Below, in pieces: positions 8,899 through 16,131 of a stretch of DNA of 64,000 nucleotides. The position numbers were made by a program, and so were the translations under genes. The notes below the pieces were generated by a model. The model saw only the letters and a program-made list of their open reading frames with translations. It had not been told where the DNA came from and did no database searches. The stretch is from CAYTZH01 sp964442285. Its GTDB lineage: Bacteria > Myxococcota_A > UBA9160 > JAFDET01. Position 1 is the first letter of the stretch; each line of letters opens with the position of its first letter. The stretch covers positions 65,931-129,930 of the forward strand of contig CAYTZH010000009.1 in the NCBI GenBank assembly GCA_964442285.1. The letters run 5' to 3'.

Positions 8899-11274
8899 GT
8901 GAACGAGGCGGCAGCTCGGCGCGACGAGCCTCCCTGGCCCACCGGGTCGACCTCCCGGACCGTCTTCCTGCTCGACGCGTCGAGCAGCCTGGAGGCGGGA
9001 CTGCTGCGGGACTGGATCGCGCGCCACCGCCCCCCCGACCTGCCCGAGTCCGCGGTGGAGACGATCGCGCTGCCCCCGTCCCGCGTCCGCCGACGCCGGG
9101 GGCTCGACCCCCGGCTCGAGGAGACCGTCGCTGGCGGCGAGGACGTGCTGCTGGCGCCGCTGCGCGTGGCCTGGCTGCCGGCGCGGGTGGACGGCGTGCG
9201 GGCCGCCCGCTGGCGCGACCTGCTCACCCTGGGCGACCCCCGCGATCCCGGCCCGCTGCGCGCCCGCTGGACCCTCTCTCGTCACCCGGACCGCTGCCGC
9301 GTGGTGGCCGGCGAGCCCGCGCCGGTCTCGGAGCTGCGCGGGCGCTGGCGGGAGGCGGGCGGCGTCGAGGCCACCATGGGCCTGGCCGAGTTCGTGGCGC
9401 GCCAGGCGGCCCTGGCCCTGGAGCGCGCCGAGCGCCGCCTCCGCGGCGCGCGCTACAAGGTCCCGCGCTTCGTGCGCGAGGACATCCTCGCGCGCCCGGC
9501 GGTGCGCGCGGGGCTCACCGCGCTCGCCCGCGAGCGGGGCGAGCCCGAGGCGCGGCTGCTGAAGGCCGGGGCCCGGTACCTCGCCGAGATCGCCGCCGCC
9601 CACAGCCACTTCGTGATCGACCTGGCGGCGTCGCTCATCCGCCTCCTCTACACCCAGGGCTACGGCGAGTCGCTGCGGGTGGACCGGCGCCAGCTCGAGG
9701 GCATCGCGGCCGTCGGCCAGCGACATCCCCTCGTGTTCCTCCCCTCCCACAAGTCCAACCTCGACCACCTGGTCCTGCAGTACGCCCTCTACGAGAGCGG
9801 GCTTCCGCCCAACCACACGGCCGGCGGGATCAACATGAACTTCTTCCCCGTGGGTCCCCTCGTCCGACGCAGCGGCGTGTTCTTCATCCGGCGCAGCTTC
9901 AAGGACAACTCCCTCTACAAGTTCGTGCTGCGCCAGTACGTCGACTATCTGATCGAGAAGCGCTTCTCCCTCGAGTGGTACGTGGAGGGGGGGCGCTCGC
10001 GCTCCGGCAAGCTGCTGCCGCCCCGCTTCGGCCTGCTCGCCTACGTGGTGGATGCCTGGCGGCGCGGCAAGGCGGAGAACGTCTACCTGGTGCCCGTCTC
10101 GATCGCGTACGACCAGATCTCCGACGTGGAGGACTACGCCGCCGAGCAGCAGGGCGGCGCCAAGCAGAAGGAGAGCTTCGGCTGGTTCGTCGGCGTGATC
10201 CGGCGCATGCGCCGGCGCTATGGCGACATCCACATCCGCTTCGGACAGCCCCTGTCCCTGGCCTCCGCCCTCGGCCGGGAGGAGCTGGTGTCCGAGCTCG
10301 ACGCCGACCAGCCGGAGCTGGCGGTCCAGAAGCTGGCCTTCGAGGTCTGCGTGCGCATCAACCGGGCCACGCCGATCACGCCCACCTCGTTCGTGACCCT
10401 CACCCTCCTGGGCACGGGCGACCGCGCCCTCACCGTCGAGCAGATCGGCCTCGCCATGGGCAACCTGCTGGAGGACGTGCGGCGCCGGAAGCTGCCCACC
10501 ACCCGGGAGCTCGAGGACCTGGAGACGCCCGACGGCATCCGCCGGGCCCTGGGCGCCCTCCAGGAGAGCGGGGTGGTGTCGTGTTTCGACGAGGGGCCGG
10601 AGGCCGTCTACGCCATCGAGCGCGACCGCCACCACACCGCGGCCTACTACCGCAACGCGATCATCCACTTCTTCGTGACCGGCGCGATCGCCGAGCTGGC
10701 CCTGCTGCGCGCGGCCGAGCGCGAGGTGGAGGACCCGCCGGCCGAGTTCTGGGAGGAGGCCATGCGCCTCCGGGACCTGCTCAAGTTCGAGTTCTTCTTC
10801 GCGGAGAAGGAGCGCTTCCGGGAAGAGCTCCGCGCCGAGCTGTCGCTCCAGCACCCGGACTGGGAGCGGCGGGTGGCCTCGGGGCCGCGCGAGATCGGCC
10901 CCCTGCTGCAGTCCCTGCGGCCCCTCAACGCCCACCGCGTGCTGCGCCCCTTCCTCGACGCCTACGACGTGGTGGCCGACGCCCTGGCCCGACGTCCCGC
11001 CGGCGCCGCGCTGGAGCGGGGACCGCTGATCGAGGAGTGCCTGGTGCTCGGGAAGCAGTACCTGCTCCAGCGACGCACCCGCAGCCCGGAGTCCATCTCG
11101 AAGCCGCTGTTCGAGACGGCGCTACGGCTCGCGGAGAACCGCGGGCTGCTCGCCGACGATCCCGCGGTGCCGGAGCGGCGTCGCGCGTTCGCGGCGGAGC
11201 TTCGCGCGGCGATCGGCCGCGTCGACGTGGTCGACGCCATCGCCGCCGCCCGGCGCGCTGCCCTCCTCAGCTAG
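8899..11274 (+). CDS. plsB: Glycerol-3-phosphate 1-O-acyltransferase PlsB
   Basis: A 791-residue acyltransferase of the large PlsB type. It moves an acyl chain to sn-1 of glycerol-3-phosphate, the first step of phospholipid synthesis at the inner membrane. The four blocks are visible: HX4D in PSHKSNLDH (near residue 285), GGINMNFFPVGP, the arginine-rich SGVFFIRRSF, and EGGRSRSGK, followed by VPVSIAYD. The length matches E. coli PlsB (about 800). The start is GTG at 8899. Its stop codon shares CTAG with the convergent DUF523/DUF1722 gene. Confidence 0.93.
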   Translation: MNEAAARRDEPPWPTGSTSRTVFLLDASSSLEAGLLRDWIARHRPPDLPESAVETIALPPSRVRRRRGLDPRLEETVAGGEDVLLAPLRVAWLPARVDGVRAARWRDLLTLGDPRDPGPLRARWTLSRHPDRCRVVAGEPAPVSELRGRWREAGGVEATMGLAEFVARQAALALERAERRLRGARYKVPRFVREDILARPAVRAGLTALARERGEPEARLLKAGARYLAEIAAAHSHFVIDLAASLIRLLYTQGYGESLRVDRRQLEGIAAVGQRHPLVFLPSHKSNLDHLVLQYALYESGLPPNHTAGGINMNFFPVGPLVRRSGVFFIRRSFKDNSLYKFVLRQYVDYLIEKRFSLEWYVEGGRSRSGKLLPPRFGLLAYVVDAWRRGKAENVYLVPVSIAYDQISDVEDYAAEQQGGAKQKESFGWFVGVIRRMRRRYGDIHIRFGQPLSLASALGREELVSELDADQPELAVQKLAFEVCVRINRATPITPTSFVTLTLLGTGDRALTVEQIGLAMGNLLEDVRRRKLPTTRELEDLETPDGIRRALGALQESGVVSCFDEGPEAVYAIERDRHHTAAYYRNAIIHFFVTGAIAELALLRAAEREVEDPPAEFWEEAMRLRDLLKFEFFFAEKERFREELRAELSLQHPDWERRVASGPREIGPLLQSLRPLNAHRVLRPFLDAYDVVADALARRPAGAALERGPLIEECLVLGKQYLLQRRTRSPESISKPLFETALRLAENRGLLADDPAVPERRRAFAAELRAAIGRVDVVDAIAAARRAALLS

Positions 11275-12239
11275 ACGTGGTTCCGGAGCATGAGCTCCTT
11301 CGGGTGCGGCTCCAGGTAGGTCTGGCCCTGGAGGTAGTCCACCTCCTGAGCGCGGACGTGGTGGCGGATCAGGGTGAGCGGGACCACCAGCGGGACCAGG
11401 CCCGCCCGGTAGTCCTCGATGATCCCCAGGATCTCCCGCCGGTCGCCGTCGTCGAGGAGCTTCCGGAAGTGGCCGATCATGTGGTGCATGGCGTTGACGT
11501 GGCGCCGGGGCGTCGCGCGCCGGGCGAGTGCCTCCATGAAGCCACGCAGGTAGGCGTCGCGCAGCTCGGCGGCAGCAAGGCCCTTGGCCTCGGCCACCAG
11601 GCGGCCCAGGGCACGGTAGTGCTCGGGGGCGTGGGCCATGAGCTGGAGCTTGTGGGCCGTGTGGAAACGCACCAGGTCGCCCTGTCGCCAGCGCCCGTGG
11701 AACAGGTCCCGCACCCGTCGGTACGCGAAGATCCGCTCGATGAAGTTCTCCCGCAGCACGGGATCGTTGAGACGGCCCTCCTCCTCGACCGGCAGCTGTG
11801 GGAAGCGCTCGAGCAGGGCCGCGGCGAACAGACCTCGGCCCTTGCGCTCCGGCGGCCCGCCGGCGGCCGGGTAGAGCCGCACCCGCTCCATCCCGCAGCT
11901 CGGCGAGTCCTTCTTCAGGACGTAGCCGCAGAGGTCCAGGTCTCCGAGGGCAGCGAGCCGCTTCCGGGACCAGGTCTGCATGGCGCGGGTGTGGTCGCTG
12001 CCGCTGCGCTCGGCGCGCATCCGCACGTCGTCGCCGTCGCGGACCAGGCGCACGCTCTCGCGGGGAATCCCCATCCCCACCTCGACCTCGGGGCACACGG
12101 CCACCCATTCCACGAACGGGCCGAGAATGTCGGTCAGGAAGCGGTCGCGCTTGTGGCCGCCGTCGAAGCGCACCTCGCGACCGAGCAGGCAGGAGGAGAT
12201 CCCGAGGCGAAGCGAGGACTGGCGGGACTCGGGGCGCAC
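11271..12239 (-). CDS. DUF523-DUF1722 fusion protein (YbgA-like)
   Basis: 322 residues in two parts. The N-terminal DUF523 has conserved cysteines in ISSCLLG, VCPEVEVGMGIPRE and KKDSPSCG, which look like a metal or Fe-S site. The C-terminal DUF1722 (from about residue 190) has KLQLMAH and NAMHHMIGHF, as in E. coli YbgA. ybgA is the neighbour of phr in E. coli, and the same association is present here. Biochemical role unknown; light-stress or repair linkage is inferred from context. GTG 12239 is the only sensible start. It lies downstream of the photolyase-MerR pair on the same strand after a 152-base gap. Confidence 0.85.
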   Translation of the reverse strand: MRPESRQSSLRLGISSCLLGREVRFDGGHKRDRFLTDILGPFVEWVAVCPEVEVGMGIPRESVRLVRDGDDVRMRAERSGSDHTRAMQTWSRKRLAALGDLDLCGYVLKKDSPSCGMERVRLYPAAGGPPERKGRGLFAAALLERFPQLPVEEEGRLNDPVLRENFIERIFAYRRVRDLFHGRWRQGDLVRFHTAHKLQLMAHAPEHYRALGRLVAEAKGLAAAELRDAYLRGFMEALARRATPRRHVNAMHHMIGHFRKLLDDGDRREILGIIEDYRAGLVPLVVPLTLIRHHVRAQEVDYLQGQTYLEPHPKELMLRNHV

Positions 12240-12373
12240 GTCGAGATTCTAGCGCGCAACGAAGAAGCGCGGGCCGATTCGCCCCCCGTCGCCAGCGCCC
12301 CTTTGCGACGGATTTCGGATCGACCCGCGCGAACCGTGTCCTTCGAAAGCGAAGATGAATGCTCTCCCGCCTT

Positions 12374-12380
12374 CGTCAAG
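12374..12380 (-). promoter_or_regulatory. CTTGACG element upstream of the DUF523/DUF1722 gene
   Basis: A CTTGAC hexamer on the minus strand, about 135 bases before the DUF523/DUF1722 start. It matches the CTWGAC half-sites around carH and also a -35 hexamer; no convincing -10 follows at 17 bases. Confidence 0.3.
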
Positions 12381-12391
12381 GGCGTCCCGGC

Positions 12392-13459
12392 CTACACGAC
12401 GATTCCGTCGTGATCGCAGAGTGCCGCCAGCAGGCTCTCGAGCGCCGCCCGCGCCCGGCCCGCCCCCTCGTGCAGCCGGCGGTGCAGCGCCGCATCTCCG
12501 GGATCGCGGCTCTCGCAGTGCGCCGAGTACGCCTCGAAGGCTGCCAGGCTGCTGACCAGGGCCGAGAGATGGTTGGGGCACTCGCAGTCGACACCCGAGG
12601 TTATCTCCGCGAGGCGGGCCAGCTGCGCGTCCTCGAAGAGCCGCTCGGGAACCGGCTGCGGCTCGGCCTCGTTGGATGCGGTGCCTGCCGTCCGGCGGCG
12701 CGCCCACTCGAACATGACGAGATCGAAGAGGGTCCGGCGCAGGACCTCCAGCCGCACGGGAGCACGCACGAGCTTGGCCCCACGGCTGCCGAGCCGGGCC
12801 AGGAGCTCGCGGCGCGCGAAGGTGTACACGATCACGGCGACCGCCTCGCCGGCGGCGGCGAGGAGAGCGTCTACGGTCGCCAGCGGATCCGGACCCAGGG
12901 CATCGAGCTCGACCAGCAGCAGGGAGCAGGGCTGGAAGCGGAGCGCCTCGCGGAGCTCCTCCGGCTGCGCCGCGTCCAGGGCGAGGTCGAAGCCGGCCAG
13001 ACCATGCGGATTTGCCGTCAGCTGCGCCCGGATGCCCGGTGCGAGCAGCGCCAGTCGGCGGGCCCTCACGTCTGCGCCGGCGCCGGCGTTCACGTCTGCG
13101 CCGGAGCCGGCGTTCACGTCGGCGCCCGCGCTGGCGTTCGCATCGGCGTCGCGGTCAGGCTTTGCGGGCTGCCGCCCCAGGCCGAGGCCCGCCAGCCGCT
13201 CGAGCCGCGAGCGCAGCTCTTCGTCGGAGAGCAACGCCGCGGTGCGAATGGGCTCTCCGCACTCGGTCAGCGCCTTGAGCAGCTGCAGGCGCACCACGTC
13301 CATGTCGTCGTACAGACGCGTGCCGCCCGGCGTCCGACGCGGACGCACGGCGCCGTGGCGTCGCTCCCAGGCGCGGATCGTGTGGGGATCGAGGCCGGTC
13401 AGGCTGGCGACGGTCCCGATCTGATAGCCGTCCACGTCGACGGCGGCCTGCTCGCTCAT
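12392..13459 (-). CDS. MerR-type regulator with degenerate receiver-like middle domain, photolyase-linked
   Basis: 355 residues. Residues 10-85 are a MerR winged helix (YQIGTVASLTGL, HTIRAWERRHGAV, RTPGGTRLY), much like the HTH of CarH. A low-complexity linker with eight-residue repeats (GADVNAGS-like) follows. The middle part (LLVELDAL then VIVYTF then KLVRAPV) resembles a receiver fold lacking a proper phospho-site. The C-terminus has CECPNHL and a downstream AYSAHC, a possible metal or cofactor site. There is no W-x9-EH cobalamin motif. The ATG overlaps the photolyase stop (ATGA), so both are co-translated. Probably a regulator of light or repair genes; the signal is unknown. Confidence 0.75.
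   Translation of the reverse strand: MSEQAAVDVDGYQIGTVASLTGLDPHTIRAWERRHGAVRPRRTPGGTRLYDDMDVVRLQLLKALTECGEPIRTAALLSDEELRSRLERLAGLGLGRQPAKPDRDADANASAGADVNAGSGADVNAGAGADVRARRLALLAPGIRAQLTANPHGLAGFDLALDAAQPEELREALRFQPCSLLLVELDALGPDPLATVDALLAAAGEAVAVIVYTFARRELLARLGSRGAKLVRAPVRLEVLRRTLFDLVMFEWARRRTAGTASNEAEPQPVPERLFEDAQLARLAEITSGVDCECPNHLSALVSSLAAFEAYSAHCESRDPGDAALHRRLHEGAGRARAALESLLAALCDHDGIVV
13067..13162 (-). repeat. 24-bp tandem repeat, about four units, in the MerR linker
   Basis: Units 13067-13090, 13091-13114 and 13115-13138 are closely similar; 13139-13162 is degenerate. The 24-bp period keeps the reading frame and encodes an Ala/Gly/Asp/Val/Asn linker between DNA-binding and middle domains. 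Confidence 0.85.
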
Positions 13460-14898
13460 CGCTTCCTCCCGGATGCTCGGGGCCGCTCGGCGGCGGCACG
13501 GCTCCTCAGTGCTTCGAACCGCGCGAGCGCGCGCTGGCGCGCCCAGGCGTGGTCGACGATCGGTTGCGGATAGTCCGGCGCGGCCATCGGCGCGTCCCAG
13601 GGGCGGTGCGCCGACTTCCCCCCCAGCGCGGCGAGCTCGGGAATCCAGCGACGCACGTAGTCGCCGTCCGGGTCGAAGCGCTCGCCCTGGAGGGTCGGGT
13701 TGAAGATCCGGAAGTACGGCTGGGCATCGGTGCCGGTGGACGCGGCCCACTGCCAGCCGCCGTTGTTGCTGGCGAGATCACCGTCGACGAGATGGCGGTA
13801 GAAGAAGTCCTCTCCGCGACGCCAGTCGACCAGCAGGTCCTTGGTGAGGAAGCTCGCCGCGATCATGCGCACCCGGTTGTGCACCCATCCGGTCGCCGCC
13901 AGCTGTCGCATCCCGGCGTCCACGATCGGGTAGCCCGTGCGGCCCTCGCACCATGCCGCAAAGCCCTCGGGATCGTCCTCCCAGGCGAGGTCGTCGTACT
14001 CCCGCCGGTAGGATTGGTGCCGCACCCGCGGATGCTCGGCGAGCAGCGCGTTGTAGAACTCGCGCCAGATGAGCTCGTCGACCCACTTCTGCACGCCGTG
14101 CTGGGCGCCGGGCTCCTCGACGGCGAGGGTTTCGGCGGCCTCGATGCAGTCCCGCACCGACAGCATGCCGAAGCGCAGGTAGGGAGACAGCCGCGAGGTG
14201 GCGTCGAGCGCCGGGTAGTCCCGACGCTCGGCGTATCTGGCGACGTCGCGCGCGAGGAAGCTCCGCAGGCGTCGCCGCGCGGCCGCCTCGCCCGCCGGGG
14301 GCAGGTCGGGCATCGCGACCGAGTCCGCAGGGCGCGCGGCGGCCGCCGGAAGGTCGTCGCTGGCCAGGCTCGGAATCGGCGCCGGAAGGCGCGAGGCGCG
14401 CACCGGGAGCTCGGGATCCCGAAGCCAGCGAGCCCTCCAGGCCTTCCGGTAGGGGGAATAGACGGCGTAGGGGCGTCCGGAGGCTGAGCAGACTTCGCGG
14501 CTCTCGAATACGACGCGGTCCTTCCAGGTCTCCACCCGCGCTCCAGCCTTCTCGACGGCTGCGCGCACCCGCTCGTCGCGCGCTGCGGCGAAGGGGCCGT
14601 AGTCGCGGTTGAAGCCCACCACGTCGGCGCGAGACTCGTCCACCAGACGCGGCAGTACGTCCTCGGGCCGCCCCCGGCGCACGATCAGGGAGGATCCCCG
14701 CTCTGCGAGATCCGCGGCGAGGCGGGCGACGCCCTCGAGGAGGAAGCGCGTGCGTGCCGTGCCGCTTCGGTCGCCGTCGAGCAGCCGCGGGTCGAGGATG
14801 TAGACCGGCGCGAGCGCTTCGCTGCGCGCTGCGAGGCGCTCGAGGCCGCGGTTGTCTCGCAGGCGCAGGTCGCTGCGTATCCAGAAGAGGGTGCGCAT
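13456..14898 (-). CDS. phrB: Deoxyribodipyrimidine photolyase (class I CPD type)
   Basis: 480 residues. An N-terminal alpha/beta antenna domain (MRTLFWIRSDLRLRDN) is followed by the helical FAD domain with RLSPYLRFGMLS, WREFYNALL, GYPIVDAGMRQL, the WVHNRVRM block and NNGGWQWAASTGTDAQPYFRIFNP, all diagnostic of class I CPD photolyase. It repairs UV cyclobutane dimers with blue light. It heads a minus-strand unit with the MerR gene (ATGA overlap). It is divergent from carH across 174 bases that carry CTTGAC/GTCAAG repeats, so shared light control is likely. Confidence 0.95.
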   Translation of the reverse strand: MRTLFWIRSDLRLRDNRGLERLAARSEALAPVYILDPRLLDGDRSGTARTRFLLEGVARLAADLAERGSSLIVRRGRPEDVLPRLVDESRADVVGFNRDYGPFAAARDERVRAAVEKAGARVETWKDRVVFESREVCSASGRPYAVYSPYRKAWRARWLRDPELPVRASRLPAPIPSLASDDLPAAAARPADSVAMPDLPPAGEAAARRRLRSFLARDVARYAERRDYPALDATSRLSPYLRFGMLSVRDCIEAAETLAVEEPGAQHGVQKWVDELIWREFYNALLAEHPRVRHQSYRREYDDLAWEDDPEGFAAWCEGRTGYPIVDAGMRQLAATGWVHNRVRMIAASFLTKDLLVDWRRGEDFFYRHLVDGDLASNNGGWQWAASTGTDAQPYFRIFNPTLQGERFDPDGDYVRRWIPELAALGGKSAHRPWDAPMAAPDYPQPIVDHAWARQRALARFEALRSRAAAERPRASGRKR

Positions 14899-15017
14899 GG
14901 GTCAGCCGGATCCGGATCCGGCCTCCGGGGAGATCGCGGACGCGCCGGAGTGCCTGGGCGTGCCGTACATTCCCGAGTCGTCGTAGTGATCCGGCCGCAG
15001 ATTCCTCACACCTGGAA

Positions 15018-15055
15018 CTTGACAGGAGACCGGATCCCGTCAAGGCTCTGTCTAG
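15018..15055 (+). promoter_or_regulatory. Candidate CarH operator / divergent promoter region phr-carH
   Basis: CTTGACA (15018-15024) and its inverted copy CGTCAAG (15038-15044) form a 6-bp inverted repeat with a 15-base spacer, followed by TGTCTAG (15049-15055). TTGAC hexamers therefore face both ways, toward photolyase and toward carH (ATG 15073). A plain -10 at 17 bases is not evident for carH, so the precise promoter is uncertain. Confidence 0.45.
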
Positions 15056-15072
15056 ATTTGGGGAGATCCTCA

Positions 15073-15993
15073 ATGAAACGAGCCGTGGGGGGAGATGTGG
15101 ACCGCGATGAGGCGGGCTCCGAGCCGAGCTACCCGCTGGGCGTCGTCGTGCGAATGACGGGGCTCTCGGAGCACGTGATCCGGGCCTGGGAGCGACGTTA
15201 TGGGGCCGTGAGCCCTGTCCGGACGCCCGGTGGCACGCGGCGCTACACGGAGCAGGACGTGGCGCGGCTCCAGCTTCTGCGCAAGGCCGTCGACGCGGGA
15301 CACCGGATCGGGGACATCGCGCGCCTCTCGGACGAGGCGCTTCAGGCGCAGGTCGGCCCGGTCTCGGATCCCGGCCCCGCAACGCCCCTCGACGAGATCC
15401 GTCAGGCGGTCGACAGCCTCGACGCCCGGGCCCTCGAAGCGCAGCTGGGGCTCCAGCTCAGCCTGCTGGGGCCGGTCCCCTTCGCCCGCCGGGTGGCCGT
15501 GCCGCTGCTGAGCGAGCTGGGCGAGCGCTGGGCGCGCGGTGAGCTGTCCGTCGCCGCGGAGCACCTGGTGACCAGCACCACCCGCAGCCTGTTCGGGATG
15601 GCGCTCCACGCGGGGTCCCGAACCGATGGTGCGCCGCGCGTGCTCCTCGCGACGCCCGCGGGCGAGCGCCACGAGTTCGGCCTGCTCGTGGCGGCGCTGA
15701 CGGTCATGGGCGCGGGCGGAGACGTCGTGTATCTGGGGCCGGACCTGCCGGCCGAGGAGGTGGCGGCGGCAGCGGGGCAGACCGGCGCGGCCGCGGTGGG
15801 TCTCAGTATCGTCAACCTCTCGTCCGGCGAGGCTCGTCGCTACGTCCGCGATCTCCGGCGCCGACTCCCCGAAGCCACCGCCCTGTGGGTGGGTGGCTCC
15901 GCGGCGGGCGACGTCGATGCCGCGGATCGCCTCGACCTCGAGGGTCTGGAGCGGCGGGTGGGCCTGCTCCTGCAGCAGGGCGGGCACCGCTGA
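15073..15993 (+). CDS. carH: CarH/LitR adenosylcobalamin light-sensing transcriptional regulator
   Basis: 306 residues. A MerR helix-turn-helix at about 15-85 (GVVVRMTGLSEHVIRAWERR, RTPGGTRRY) is followed by a B12-binding domain. The diagnostic W-x9-EH motif is present (Trp153, Glu163, His164), as is the lower-ligand motif E-x-H-x-x-G with His200. In the family, dark-state tetramers holding 5'-deoxyadenosylcobalamin repress DNA and light dissociates them. ATG 15073 has GGGGAG eight bases upstream. It stands divergent from photolyase and directly before an alternative sigma gene. A terminator-like hairpin follows its stop. Confidence 0.92.
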   Translation: MKRAVGGDVDRDEAGSEPSYPLGVVVRMTGLSEHVIRAWERRYGAVSPVRTPGGTRRYTEQDVARLQLLRKAVDAGHRIGDIARLSDEALQAQVGPVSDPGPATPLDEIRQAVDSLDARALEAQLGLQLSLLGPVPFARRVAVPLLSELGERWARGELSVAAEHLVTSTTRSLFGMALHAGSRTDGAPRVLLATPAGERHEFGLLVAALTVMGAGGDVVYLGPDLPAEEVAAAAGQTGAAAVGLSIVNLSSGEARRYVRDLRRRLPEATALWVGGSAAGDVDAADRLDLEGLERRVGLLLQQGGHR

Positions 15994-16012
15994 GACGCCC
16001 GAAGCGTCCCGG

Positions 16013-16065
16013 AAGCTAGACATTCCCCCAGGGGGTGAAAAATCGGTCTCGTGTCTAGTTTTTTT
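16013..16065 (+). terminator. Terminator-like hairpin after carH
   Basis: CTAGACA (16016-16022) pairs with TGTCTAG (16052-16058), extendable by A-T and G-U pairs, and is followed at once by seven T. The loop contains the tight CCCCCAGGGGG. This could end carH transcription. The same heptamers may instead be operator half-sites. Confidence 0.5.
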
Positions 16066-16094
16066 GGCCAGAATACCTTGACTTTACCTAGACA
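16052..16094 (+). promoter_or_regulatory. CTWGACA half-site cluster upstream of the sigma gene
   Basis: TGTCTAG (16052-16058), CTTGACT (16077-16083) and CTAGACA (16088-16094). With CTAGACA at 16016-16022, the three CTAGACA copies alternate in orientation and their centres (16019, 16055, 16091) are 36 bases apart. Candidate CarH-binding array and promoter for the sigma gene; the -10 element is not clear. Confidence 0.45.
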
Positions 16095-16110
16095 GCGCGC
16101 GACCCTTGTC

Positions 16111-16131
16111 TGCGTACAGGAGGAGTACGCA
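16111..16131 (+). promoter_or_regulatory. Hairpin presenting the sigma-gene Shine-Dalgarno in its loop
   Basis: TGCGTAC (16111-16117) and GTACGCA (16125-16131) are a perfect 7-bp inverted repeat. The 7-base loop is AGGAGGA, the ribosome-binding site itself, and the last stem base is the A of the ATG. It suggests translational control of the sigma factor, for example a thermosensor or protein-bound structure. Mechanism inferred only. Confidence 0.6.

Noticed and set aside
8892..8903. ATG-GCC-CCG-TGA mini-ORF before plsB
   Set aside because: Three codons only, no ribosome site; chance in GC-rich sequence.
6984..12413. Open frame of over 1,800 codons on the plus strand
   Set aside because: It is a high-GC shadow, rich in Arg/Pro/Ala, crossing several real genes that have family motifs.
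15019..15056. Simple TTGACA plus TCTAGA sigma-70 promoter for carH
   Set aside because: The two elements are 26 bases apart, too far for a standard promoter, so they are kept only as operator candidates.
16025..16035. CCCCCAGGGGG as a separate terminator
   Set aside because: A one-base loop is sterically poor; it is treated as part of the larger hairpin.
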